Positions 1 to 7,441 of a stretch of 10,354 bases of DNA are shown in pieces. The translations under genes and the position numbers were made by a program. The stretch lies in the NCBI GenBank assembly GCA_945836785.1, contig CAMAMD010000042.1:1-10354 (forward strand), read 5' to 3'. Under the pieces are notes generated by a model. It saw only the letters and a program-made list of their open reading frames with translations. It had not been told where the DNA came from and did not search any database. The DNA comes from an uncultured Clostridium sp. GTDB taxonomy: Bacteria; Bacillota_A; Clostridia; Lachnospirales; Lachnospiraceae. The stretch's first letter is position 1; each line of letters starts with the position of its first letter.

Positions 1-159
1 ATCCGCTTCTATCTTAACAGGACGCAGCAAATAAGGTATATCGTTTTCCTCTATCATGCGTATCTGGTATGCATATCCATTATCATTAATTTCTTTTCCG
101 CTTCCAACCATCACATCAAGATAATTGTTAATCCCCTTGCTCCTGTAATACATCTCCAT
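1..159 (-). CDS. DUF6382-like protein, N-terminal part only (probable FHA-domain protein of Tad locus)
   Basis: The reading frame is open from an ATG at 159 to the window edge, giving 53 residues with no stop. A strong ribosome binding site, GAGGAGGT at 176-169, sits 9 bases upstream of the ATG and fixes the start. The peptide begins MEMYYRSKGINNYLDV and contains IRMIEENDIPYLLRPVKIE. This resembles the start of DUF6382 proteins, which in Lachnospiraceae usually carry a C-terminal FHA domain and follow the tad genes; that assignment is from memory of the family. FHA domains bind phosphothreonine, so a regulatory role in pilus assembly is possible but not visible here. The start lies inside the end of the upstream TadE-like gene (32-base overlap), suggesting translational coupling. 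The gene is cut by the window, so its length and C-terminal domain are unknown. Confidence 0.7.
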   Translation of the reverse strand, partial: MEMYYRSKGINNYLDVMVGSGKEINDNGYAYQIRMIEENDIPYLLRPVKIEAD

Positions 160-505
160 AAAGCTGCCACCTCCTCAATCGGGCAGTCCGCTGTCCGTAT
201 TCCGTACTATACTGTACATTCCGGTATACATTATCGTCTTCACTGTTCTGATTATCTATGCTATCAGTGTTGCAGTATATCTTTTCCTTCTCTTCAATCA
301 CCATCTCACCCTGCTGTCCCGTATATGTGTAGAGAGCCGTATAACATTTTTCCTGAATCTTCCCATCCTGCACAGAGTACAAAAACAAATAAATGAGTCC
401 CACTAAAATATATACGATAATCGGCATAATAAAACACATTTCCACAGTTGCACTTCCCCTGTTCTTTTTCTTAATCTTCCCTTTCAATAATCCGGTGTCA
501 CACAT
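128..505 (-). CDS. tadE: TadE-like pseudopilin, short
   Basis: Membrane-anchored minor pilin-like protein of the Tad pilus, 125 residues from the preferred start. A basic N-terminus (KGKIKKKNR, about residues 8-16) leads into G-SATVE, the type IV prepilin cleavage pattern with Gly before the cut and Glu at +5, followed by one transmembrane helix (about residues 22-44). The rest is a short polar extracytoplasmic tail. An ATG at 514 is directly abutted by AGGAGG (520-515) and is too close; the ATG at 505 has 9 bases of spacing and is chosen. It overlaps the end of the preceding TadE-like gene by 22 bases. The last 16 or so residues are translated from the ribosome binding site and start of the next gene, and a neighbouring frame stops with TGA exactly at that site. 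The C-terminus may therefore be extended or frameshifted. It is shorter than typical TadE proteins. Confidence 0.75.
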   Translation of the reverse strand: MCDTGLLKGKIKKKNRGSATVEMCFIMPIIVYILVGLIYLFLYSVQDGKIQEKCYTALYTYTGQQGEMVIEEKEKIYCNTDSIDNQNSEDDNVYRNVQYSTEYGQRTARLRRWQLYGDVLQEQGD

Positions 506-1224
506 CTTGAACATCCTCCTATTCCACCTGTCTCACTCATTCTGATACGATATACAGTCCTTTTTAACCCGCTGCACCCTCTGTCTGCATGAAAACGAGT
601 CCCATAGTCAGTTACATACACCGACTCTGCTTCACCTTGCCCGCAAATTTCACATGCCGTATATCCTTCTTTCACAGCCTGTTCTATTTGGCACATCTGA
701 ATTGAAAGGCACAAGTAAGTACAAGAACGTGTACTATGATACACATCTCTGTTATCCGTAACGTACACATAACATTCATCCTCCTGTTCATCCATTTCAT
801 CACATCCGTAACCGGCACCAACATATGCCTTCTGCCTGATCACAAATCTATGCTCCTGTGTCAACACAGGCATAAAAGGGACTAAAATCGTGGTCTCGTA
901 TTGCACAACCAGGCTTACATATCCCTCTTCATCCAATGGTACTGTTCCTATAAAACGAATACCGGATAATCCATCCTTCACATATTTTTCTATGATTTCA
1001 CTATCATCTATATAACTATTAAACACATAATCAGGAAGCAATATATTATTGCCATCTAAATATGCATATTCTGCCATATATTCCGCAGTTTCAGTTGCAG
1101 CCTCATATATACAATTATCCGCCAATCTGCATTGCGTCATATGATACAGACATAAAACAAAAAATATAAACAACGGTAATACTAACGTCGCCTCCAACGT
1201 CGCACTTCCCCGATTACGCTCCAA
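484..1224 (-). CDS. TadE-like pseudopilin with two C-terminal His/Cys (putative zinc-binding) modules
   Basis: Second TadE-type minor pilin, 246 residues from the chosen start. The N-terminus is MERNRGSATLEATLVLPL: Gly-Ser-Ala-Thr-Leu-Glu is the prepilin peptidase cleavage pattern, followed by one membrane helix (about residues 14-30) and a TadE-like extracytoplasmic region to about residue 140. Then come two similar modules opening with VYVTD. The first has H163-x4-C168 and C191-x2-C194, with extra Cys nearby. The second has H212-x4-C217 and C238-x2-C241. This H-x4-C...C-x2-C pattern resembles the small metal-binding module found at the ends of some bacterial surface and nuclease proteins; zinc binding is inferred. 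The start is TTG at 1224, with GGGAG 11 bases upstream. An in-frame ATG at 1260 would add 12 residues but has no ribosome binding site. A large hairpin lies just upstream. Confidence 0.78.
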   Translation of the reverse strand: MERNRGSATLEATLVLPLFIFFVLCLYHMTQCRLADNCIYEAATETAEYMAEYAYLDGNNILLPDYVFNSYIDDSEIIEKYVKDGLSGIRFIGTVPLDEEGYVSLVVQYETTILVPFMPVLTQEHRFVIRQKAYVGAGYGCDEMDEQEDECYVYVTDNRDVYHSTRSCTYLCLSIQMCQIEQAVKEGYTACEICGQGEAESVYVTDYGTRFHADRGCSGLKRTVYRIRMSETGGIGGCSRCVTPDY

Positions 1225-1270
1225 TACAATACACACTCCCTGTTTTAAATTTATCAGCATAACATTTTAT

Positions 1271-1389
1271 TCACAGATATCCGTCCTAATATCCCCTGCC
1301 TTTATAGCAATTTATTTGCACCTGGAGAGGATTTCTTTATTAAATTTAATGGGTATAAAACCAGGGAATATTAGGACACATATCTGTGA
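1271..1389 (-). repeat. 119-bp near-palindrome: large intercistronic hairpin or MITE-like element
   Basis: Positions 1271-1312 pair with 1389-1348 without gaps: 35 of 42 positions are complementary, and the outer 10 bp are perfect (TCACAGATAT / ATATCTGTGA). The loop is about 35 bases. Of the 7 mismatches, three (1282/1378, 1293/1367, 1300/1360) are C/A on the plus strand, which become G-U wobbles in the minus-strand transcript. The operon mRNA can therefore pair 38 of 42 positions. It lies 22 bases after the DUF5702 stop codon and 46 bases before the TTG start of the next gene. It has no T tract, so it is not a standard terminator. It may be a processing or stability hairpin, or a palindromic mobile remnant. 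No target-site duplication abuts the arms. Confidence 0.8.
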
Positions 1390-1411
1390 CACCTCAAATA
1401 ACAGATTGAAA

Positions 1412-2893
1412 TCAATAGGCTGCCGACTCCCGTAACCCATAAACATCTCCATCATAAGATACCCTGATATCGACGGATATCCCCACCGCAGCCTGCATAA
1501 TAGAAAAAGACGCATCCTGCTCCCGTACATTCAACTGCATAATATCCAACATCCTGTAATATGCTTTATCCATATTCAGTGACAATAAAATCAATAAATA
1601 ATCCTTATATGCCAAGCCATGCTCATCATCCTCACACTCTATGTACATACTTTCACCAAGGTTGTCCAATTGCGTCAGCCAATTACTGTCGTTTTTGGTA
1701 AAGGACAATCTTTTTCCAGCCATTAAATTGCGAATCTCTGCCACAGCTTCCACATATGCCCATGCTCCTGCAAGCAGCCTTTTTATAATCGGCTCCGGTA
1801 TTCCTGTTGCAAACATGAGTGACATCGCCAAATCTGTGAGCTGTGTTGATTTTTTCGGATCAGACATGAGATAAGCGTAATTTACAGGCAAGCGTATAGC
1901 AATAATCTGGTTCACCGCCTCTTTCACATTGCTGACATCACTCTCATTTCCACAGACCAGATATTCCAATTCACAATGCAACACAGATGTATCGTTCACC
2001 GTATAATCCGTAGCACAATTAAATACATCTGCCGCATAAGCAATACCTGTTCCCCCTGTTATAAGTGCATCTTTCCATGTGCCTCGTGTCTGCAAATCCT
2101 GTTTCAAATCACTATAACTGTTAAATTCATTATTCATTGTAAACATTTCATTCCAAAGTCCGCCATATTGAATAGATGGTCTGTCCCTGCCGGTCAGCAC
2201 ACGATCACTAAACGTCATATCCTCGGGTATAACAACTGCCAGCAACCCCATCCCGGATAGCTGGCCGGAATACATTCTCGGATCCTCCGTTTCCGATTCT
2301 GCCTGCATTATTTCCTCTCCGCTTCCCAATTCCTCTATATTCACTGCTTCACCTTCTGCCGTCTCGTTCTCACCTCCATCTGTCACTTCCTGTTCCGGTT
2401 GCACTGACGTCGACTGATTTTCCGACTCTTCCAAATCCTGCTCCAGCTCTTCCGACAGCGTTCCGTCTTTTCCCCCGGTCGCAGCTAAAATCTGCTCTGC
2501 ACCATACTCCACCATGGCATAACCCATATAATCTACAATCTGATTTTTCAGCGGTGCGCAATCCTGTTCTGTAAGCATAATACAATCCTGAATCATCACA
2601 TCCTCTACCTGATAATCACTACCTAAATTCCCCTGCATAGTTTCAAGCATACATTCTTCCAAATATCCCTCTCCCTTTCCACCGAAAGTTTTATCAAAAA
2701 GGAGAATATGATAATGCTCGTAAATATAACTATTATATTCCGCCATAATTCCCGATACTGTTGTTCTCGCACTCATGGATATTTTACTTTTTGCCATATA
2801 CTTATCTATAATCCTGACCGCACTTAATCCCAACAGCAACATACTGCTTAAGAGCAGACACAGAAATATTGTTATTTTCCCAGAATTACCCAT
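1412..2893 (-). CDS. DUF5702 domain-containing membrane-anchored protein of the Tad locus
   Basis: 493 residues. The N-terminus MGNSGKITIFLCLLLSSMLLLGLSAVR forms a single membrane anchor (about residues 6-27). It is followed by SKISMSARTTVSGIMAEYNSYIYEHYHILLFDKTFGG-like residues (about 36-73), the recognisable opening of DUF5702 proteins, which sit between the pilin and tadE genes in Lachnospiraceae Tad loci. Residues about 146-205 form an acidic, Glu/Gln/Ser-rich low-complexity linker, probably flexible. The remainder looks globular, with scattered Cys (C293, C307, C314, C420). The long part after the anchor is probably extracytoplasmic. A role as a TadG-like envelope or tip component is inference. 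The start is ATG 2893, with AGGAGG at 2904-2899; a longer in-frame start at 2938 lacks such a site. The gene begins 22 bases after the pilin stop and is followed by the hairpin at 1271-1389. Confidence 0.82.
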   Translation of the reverse strand: MGNSGKITIFLCLLLSSMLLLGLSAVRIIDKYMAKSKISMSARTTVSGIMAEYNSYIYEHYHILLFDKTFGGKGEGYLEECMLETMQGNLGSDYQVEDVMIQDCIMLTEQDCAPLKNQIVDYMGYAMVEYGAEQILAATGGKDGTLSEELEQDLEESENQSTSVQPEQEVTDGGENETAEGEAVNIEELGSGEEIMQAESETEDPRMYSGQLSGMGLLAVVIPEDMTFSDRVLTGRDRPSIQYGGLWNEMFTMNNEFNSYSDLKQDLQTRGTWKDALITGGTGIAYAADVFNCATDYTVNDTSVLHCELEYLVCGNESDVSNVKEAVNQIIAIRLPVNYAYLMSDPKKSTQLTDLAMSLMFATGIPEPIIKRLLAGAWAYVEAVAEIRNLMAGKRLSFTKNDSNWLTQLDNLGESMYIECEDDEHGLAYKDYLLILLSLNMDKAYYRMLDIMQLNVREQDASFSIMQAAVGISVDIRVSYDGDVYGLRESAAY

Positions 2894-2915
2894 ATTCTCC
2901 TCCTGATAACTTAAT

Positions 2916-3089
2916 TTACGAATAAATGGCCTTGGCACCCTTATTGATTGAATTCCAGATATTTTCTACCAAGGTTTGAATTTGCTCACGAAAGATTGCC
3001 ACCATTGCAATCAAAACCACAATAATTAAAATGACCTCTACAACGCCCATTCCCTCTTCTTCCGCAATGAAGCGTTTAAATACTTTCAT
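2916..3089 (-). CDS. flp: Flp1-like type IVb pilin (57 aa)
   Basis: Probable major pilin subunit of the Tad pilus. The 57-residue product starts MKVFKRFIAEEEGMGVVEVI and continues with an unbroken hydrophobic helix (LIIVVLIAMVAIF, about residues 21-33), then an amphipathic tail ending GAKAIYS. The EEEG-MGVVE segment matches the Flp1-like family: cleavage after G13 would place E18 at +5 of the mature pilin, giving a 44-residue subunit. The Glu-Tyr pair of classical Flp pilins is absent, as is usual in this family. The start is ATG 3089, with AGGAGG 8 bases upstream. The gene lies 35 bases after tadC and 22 bases before the DUF5702 gene, the normal position for the pilin in Clostridial tad operons. 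Only one Flp gene is present in the window. Confidence 0.88.
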   Translation of the reverse strand: MKVFKRFIAEEEGMGVVEVILIIVVLIAMVAIFREQIQTLVENIWNSINKGAKAIYS

Positions 3090-3124
3090 AACACATCCTC
3101 CTTTTCCGGTAACCGTACGCCTTT

Positions 3125-4555
3125 TTAAAACTGCATCATGGCGGGCACGATAATAATCACCATAATTACAGCAAGCAAAATGATCATCGGAAACACCAGC
3201 TTCGTTGATGCCTCCTCTCCTTTTTTTCTTGCAAGCTCCAGTCTTGTTTCCACAGAAAGACGTACTTCGTCCTCCATCAATGCTCTTAGGTCTCTCGTTC
3301 CAAGTCTCAGATTTTGGCTGATATGATTCATAACTCTTATATAATTTGGTAAGGCAAGTCTGGCACCAAGTTGTTCATATGCTGTTGCCTCATCAGCCCC
3401 CGCATCAATTTCCCGCAGGGTGTACTCCAATTCCTGTATCAATAGATCCTGTTTCTGTGCTTCCACTGTAATTTGCTTTAGACTGTGTTTCAATGTCATT
3501 CCTGTTTCCAACAACAGACTCAACTTATTCACCAATACAGAATATTGTTTATTCAGCATATTATCCCGATTCCGCATTCGTTCTTTCAACCTGTTCTGTT
3601 TCCAGCAAATAAAAATAACACATACAAACATCGCAAACACCATAACAAGAACTTCGTTATTTTGGTTCTTCGGTTCCAGCGATACGGTAACACCAAATAA
3701 TTCTCTCGGTATTTCTATCGTTTTTTCATTTCTACTGTTGATTTCTAATTGTTCCAGGGACTGCCCTGCGATATCTGTCACTGAGTTTTCAATATTATTT
3801 CCCTTATCTGCTATCACGGTAATCTCATAATTCCTGTGAGCTGTATAGTCCTGATATGTAATCTCTGCGGTCAGGACAACATCAACATCCTGTTCCAGTT
3901 CATCATTTCTGACCTGACCAAAAGATGTAACATACTCCGGATAATCCGAGCTCCATCGAATCGAAAACACACCGCTACTATCCCAGCTGTCCAACAGTAA
4001 ATCAGTACAAATATGCTCCGTATCCTCATTCCCGTTTAACATGTGTTCTCCCAACTCTTCGTATATTCGATTTACCTGTGAATTAAATTCTTCCTCCGTA
4101 TATGCAACAGGCGCAACCTGAAGTGCATATACAGACTCTTCACCATCAATACTCATGTAGATATCATACTCTTTTGTATTGCCCTGATAGCCTTCCCTTT
4201 CAATTATGTTATCCGGTTCCTTCCTGTATTTTTCAGTCAGACAAATCAAACCGGACATCAGAGTAAATACCAAAAATATCCCCATGCATACGGCGGCGTT
4301 CTTCACCGTATACATATGGGCCAGGGTTTCAAGCTTTCCCGTCGAAACAACCTCCAGTCTGCGTATTTTTTTCTTTGTTTTCTCCTCATGAGAGAAATGG
4401 CTCAAATAATGACACACCTTATCACCCATTGCAAGAAATACCGTCCCCAACATGCCGAACCATCCGCATACAGCCTTATATTTACTGAAGTTTTTTCTGC
4501 TTAAAATGGCCAACATACCATATAACAGAATAATGACCAAATCCACATATATCAT
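3125..4555 (-). CDS. tadC: TadC-like inner-membrane platform protein (type II secretion system F family) with inserted domain
   Basis: Membrane platform protein expected to pair with TadB and the TadA ATPase. It has 476 residues, far longer than a classical TadC of about 300. The C-terminal third (about residues 330-476) is the T2SSF-type helical domain with GMTLKHSLKQI, EIDAGADEATAYEQLGARL and the Arg-rich RLELARKKGEEASTKLVFP segment, ending in a final membrane helix (about 452-471). Hydrophobic helices also lie near residues 4-17, 30-44, 86-105 and 301-318. Between the last two sits an insert of about 195 residues (106-300), probably facing outward. It is rich in Asp/Glu and predicted beta strands, with no recognisable motif. 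The start is ATG 4555 with AGAGGTG upstream, 3 bases after the tadB stop. The C-terminal assignment is firm; the insert's function is unknown. Confidence 0.85.
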   Translation of the reverse strand: MIYVDLVIILLYGMLAILSRKNFSKYKAVCGWFGMLGTVFLAMGDKVCHYLSHFSHEEKTKKKIRRLEVVSTGKLETLAHMYTVKNAAVCMGIFLVFTLMSGLICLTEKYRKEPDNIIEREGYQGNTKEYDIYMSIDGEESVYALQVAPVAYTEEEFNSQVNRIYEELGEHMLNGNEDTEHICTDLLLDSWDSSGVFSIRWSSDYPEYVTSFGQVRNDELEQDVDVVLTAEITYQDYTAHRNYEITVIADKGNNIENSVTDIAGQSLEQLEINSRNEKTIEIPRELFGVTVSLEPKNQNNEVLVMVFAMFVCVIFICWKQNRLKERMRNRDNMLNKQYSVLVNKLSLLLETGMTLKHSLKQITVEAQKQDLLIQELEYTLREIDAGADEATAYEQLGARLALPNYIRVMNHISQNLRLGTRDLRALMEDEVRLSVETRLELARKKGEEASTKLVFPMIILLAVIMVIIIVPAMMQF

Positions 4556-4558
4556 CTT

Positions 4559-5305
4559 TCACACCTCTATTTTCGTTATTTTTTCTACCATACAGCAGGA
4601 ACAAAAAATCAAAGCTAATCCTGCTGCCATGACAAATCTTCCAAGTCCCGTCTGATAAAGTATCTCCATATAACCAGCATTCGTAAGCCGCATATAGACA
4701 ATAATTACAAAGGGCATAACCAACATAACCCTTCCCTCAAGTTTTTTTGCAGCAATCGTCGTCTCTATCTCTGTTTCTGCCATATATTGTTCCGACAAAA
4801 TCCGTGTCATCCGACGTATAACCCCCAACATATCCCCACCATGAATCTTTGTCGTTGCAATCAAATTTGCACAATCAATTATTTCAGGTATTTCACTCCT
4901 CCTTCCGAAATCCGCCAACAATATTTCAATATTGCAATTACACTGTATACCGTGCAATATATTATGCAGTTCCTGTTCAATGATACAATCTTCTCCGTAC
5001 TGTTTTCTCATTTCATCAACTGTCCTGACAAAGCTGTTTTCCAACGAATATCCAACGTTAAGATTACCCGAAAGAAGAAGAATCATATCTTTAAATTCTT
5101 CCCGCAGTTTTCTTTTTCTCCCGGCGATATAACGCAGCCTGTCCATCCTCCAAAGAAGAATTCCAAACGGAGCCACCACCATTATCCCAACTATAGAATC
5201 AAAAAAAAGCATCCCTGTTGCGACTATAAAAACAGCAAGCTTTAATACCTCAAAAATTGCCCACCGTTTATCCGGTCTATATACATGGTAACTTGTGTTC
5301 TGCAT
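4559..5305 (-). CDS. tadB: TadB-like inner-membrane platform protein (type II secretion system F family)
   Basis: Polytopic membrane protein of the Tad assembly platform, 248 residues from the chosen ATG. Two N-terminal hydrophobic helices (about residues 18-52) precede a cytoplasmic T2SSF helical bundle with LREEFKDMILLLSGNLNVGYSLE-type residues (about 68-89), GRRSEIPEIIDCANLI (135-150) and the family's glycine-containing HGGDMLGVI (155-163). Then come EGRVMLVMPF and two C-terminal helices (about 193-208 and 224-238). The ATG at 5305 has GGAGGT at 5319-5314 with 8-base spacing. A GTG at 5308 directly precedes it and is an alternative. The gene overlaps the end of tadA by 29 bases, so the ribosome binding site lies inside tadA. 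TadB lacks the insert seen in its partner TadC. Confidence 0.88.
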   Translation of the reverse strand: MQNTSYHVYRPDKRWAIFEVLKLAVFIVATGMLFFDSIVGIMVVAPFGILLWRMDRLRYIAGRKRKLREEFKDMILLLSGNLNVGYSLENSFVRTVDEMRKQYGEDCIIEQELHNILHGIQCNCNIEILLADFGRRSEIPEIIDCANLIATTKIHGGDMLGVIRRMTRILSEQYMAETEIETTIAAKKLEGRVMLVMPFVIIVYMRLTNAGYMEILYQTGLGRFVMAAGLALIFCSCCMVEKITKIEV

Positions 5306-6524
5306 CACGATATACCTCCAGCAATCCTGTATGTGCCAGTTTTTCTACCTGCATTAAATCCCGTACCTTCCGAAGTGAACCCTGCAATTTCTCACCGGAC
5401 GTGCCATATTCATGGAATTCAAATAATGTATTTGTTTCAATATCTCCATCCTTCATTCCCACCACCTCACATATCTTTAAAACCTTTCGTGACTTATCTC
5501 TCATCCTTGTCAAATGAATTATGATATCTACAGCAGAGGCGATCTGCTGTTTTACCGCTGCAAGCGGAATATCCAATCCCATGAGTACCATGGTTTCCAG
5601 CCTTTTTAACATATCCTCACAGGAATTCGCATGCCCTGTACTTAGGCTTCCATCATGCCCGGTATTCATTGCAGCAAGCATATCTATTGCTGCCTGGTCC
5701 CGCACTTCTCCCACGATTATCCTGTCCGGTCTCATACGAAGACTTGTCTTTATCAGATCCCGAATACTTACAGCATGATTTCCCTCCACATTCGCAGGTC
5801 TTGCTTCAAGCCGTACCAGGTTTTCAATCCCCCTGATTTGCAACTCCGCAGAATCCTCTATCGTAATTACACGTTCATCCCGTGGAATAAAGCCGGAAAG
5901 CGCATTTAAAAATGTCGTTTTACCAGAACCTGTACCACCGGAAATAAACATGTTGTATCCAGCTCGAACAAGCAGGCCTAATATATCTGCAACCGGCCTG
6001 TCTATCGTGCCGAGTGAGATTAATTTTTCCATATCAAACTGCTTATCCGGAAACCTTCTAACTGTCACCACCGGTCCCATCAACGATACCGGCTGCATGA
6101 CGATATTTACTCTGGAACCGTCCCTCAGTCTGGCATCAACAATTGGATTTGCTTCATTAATTCTCCTGTTGCAGCCCGCCACAATCTGCTGAATAACAGA
6201 TAACAGTTTTTCCTCAGACTCAAAAACCCGTTCTGCCCGTTCCAGACGCCCTCTGCGTTCCAGAAAAATGTCCCGATATCCGTTTATCATTATTTCCGAT
6301 ATGTCTTCATCTTCCAGATATTCCGTCAAAATATCCAGCCTCCGCAGGCTGTTAAATAACTCTGTTTTAAGACGCACTTTTTCTTTAACAGGAACATGTA
6401 TACCTGCGGTTTCCTCCAGAATACACCGATCTATCAGGCATCCAACTTCCTCATCCGATAACTCTCTGCTCAAATCAATTTCCGACATGACACGCTTTCT
6501 GATGTGTTCTTTCCGTGATTCCAA
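5277..6524 (-). CDS. tadA: TadA/CpaF secretion ATPase (type II/IV secretion system ATPase family)
   Basis: Cytoplasmic hexameric ATPase that powers Tad pilus assembly; 415 residues from the chosen start. An N-terminal helical region (1-65) leads into the DISEIMINGYRDIFLERRG segment (about 74-92), typical of CpaF. The nucleotide domain shows Walker A GGTGSGKT (196-203), the Asp box ITIEDSAEL (220-228), Walker B RPDRIIVGEVRD (265-276) with catalytic-type Glu273, and the His box GHDGSLSTGHANS (289-301). All expected motifs are intact. The start is TTG at 6524, 8 bases after AGGGGG, giving MESRKEHIRKRV, which matches how CpaF proteins usually begin. A TTG at 6551 would extend the frame but lacks a ribosome binding site. 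The start lies 2 bases after the tadZ stop. Confidence 0.95.
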   Translation of the reverse strand: MESRKEHIRKRVMSEIDLSRELSDEEVGCLIDRCILEETAGIHVPVKEKVRLKTELFNSLRRLDILTEYLEDEDISEIMINGYRDIFLERRGRLERAERVFESEEKLLSVIQQIVAGCNRRINEANPIVDARLRDGSRVNIVMQPVSLMGPVVTVRRFPDKQFDMEKLISLGTIDRPVADILGLLVRAGYNMFISGGTGSGKTTFLNALSGFIPRDERVITIEDSAELQIRGIENLVRLEARPANVEGNHAVSIRDLIKTSLRMRPDRIIVGEVRDQAAIDMLAAMNTGHDGSLSTGHANSCEDMLKRLETMVLMGLDIPLAAVKQQIASAVDIIIHLTRMRDKSRKVLKICEVVGMKDGDIETNTLFEFHEYGTSGEKLQGSLRKVRDLMQVEKLAHTGLLEVYRDAEHKLPCI

Positions 6525-6526
6525 CT

Positions 6527-7441
6527 TCACATCCCCCTGTTTTCCACACAAGCCCGAATAGCAGGGCTGTCATATGTACCATCCGGCACAAGTAACTCGG
6601 TCAGTTTCCCCGACTCCACAGCATAAGCCCCATCCGAAACAAGTTCGTTAAAAAGCTGCAATTTACTTTTTGACACGGCATCCTCCAGTACCGGCACAAA
6701 AACGCAGTCAAAACAATCCAACAGATTTGGCTCAGACATGGTTCCGGTTCCGATATCAAATACAACTCGTTTAAATAATGCTTGTTTCCGCAATAATTCG
6801 CACAACCAGTTTATATGTTTCCGCTCTATCTGCCGACCGTCAGAAAAACAGAGTGAACCATATATAACCCGAAAAACCTTTCCAGTACATGGATATGAAC
6901 GAATCAAATCAACGATACTCTCATTCTGACTTAGAAGCAGAAAAAGAAACTGCTCAGACACCCCCATGATTTCACTTCTGTCAGTTTCTGCAAGCTGCGG
7001 ATAATCCTCCAAGCCTATATACAAACTTTCAGGATGGCAATGGCATATTCCCAACGCTAATCGGGTCTTACCGCATCTGCCGAGCGGAGAATAAACACCA
7101 TAAATCCGCAATTCGGATAAAAGGTCATGTTTTTCCTCCGCCAGAAATATCAGCAAAGCCTGCACGATATCGTCTATATTCTGATACTTGTAAATGGCAT
7201 TTTTTTGATTGCCGTCCATACGACGTTCCGTCATTTTTATCTGCGGTAATCCTGTTTCATACTCTATATGCTCATCTAACAGCACCATATCCAGCCTATC
7301 CCGCTCCAAATATTCAGCTAAAGCACGACACGACGAAAATGCGGCACACTTTAATGGTATATTTGCATGCATATTGATATAGTCCATTAAGCTCAGACTG
7401 TAATGTGAATCCATATCACATATTCCAATTTTATAATCCAA
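6527..7441 (-). CDS. tadZ: TadZ/CpaE-like pilus localisation ATPase (MinD/ParA superfamily, receiver-like N-terminus)
   Basis: Cytoplasmic protein expected to position the Tad machine; 304 residues. The N-terminal half (about 1-100) looks receiver-like: IGICDMDSH places D9 and D11, DMVLLDEH places D56, and YKYQ (about 84-87) supplies the conserved Lys. The C-terminal half is a MinD/ParA-type domain with an atypical P-loop, SPLGRCGKT (118-126), followed by LGLEDY-like residues (about 143-147) and FDIGTG (228-233). The signature Lys of ParA/MinD deviant Walker A is missing, as is common in Firmicute TadZ. The start is TTG at 7441, with GGAGGT 7 bases upstream. An in-frame GTG at 7450 touches the ribosome binding site and is less likely. 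The gene overlaps the prepilin peptidase by 11 bases. Confidence 0.85.
   Translation of the reverse strand: MDYKIGICDMDSHYSLSLMDYINMHANIPLKCAAFSSCRALAEYLERDRLDMVLLDEHIEYETGLPQIKMTERRMDGNQKNAIYKYQNIDDIVQALLIFLAEEKHDLLSELRIYGVYSPLGRCGKTRLALGICHCHPESLYIGLEDYPQLAETDRSEIMGVSEQFLFLLLSQNESIVDLIRSYPCTGKVFRVIYGSLCFSDGRQIERKHINWLCELLRKQALFKRVVFDIGTGTMSEPNLLDCFDCVFVPVLEDAVSKSKLQLFNELVSDGAYAVESGKLTELLVPDGTYDSPAIRACVENRGM

Noticed and set aside
1259..1403. ATAACA direct repeats flanking the palindrome (1259-1264 and 1398-1403) as a target-site duplication
   Set aside because: The copies are 6 and 8 bases away from the arm ends rather than adjoining them, so a chance match is more likely.
1312..1530. Open frame across the hairpin and the end of the DUF5702 gene
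   Set aside because: It overlaps the DUF5702 coding frame and the palindrome, has no ribosome binding site and gives no family-like sequence.
1641..5778. Numerous plus-strand open frames opposite the tad genes
   Set aside because: Each lies antisense to a well-supported gene, with no ribosome binding sites and low-quality protein sequence; these are shadow frames.
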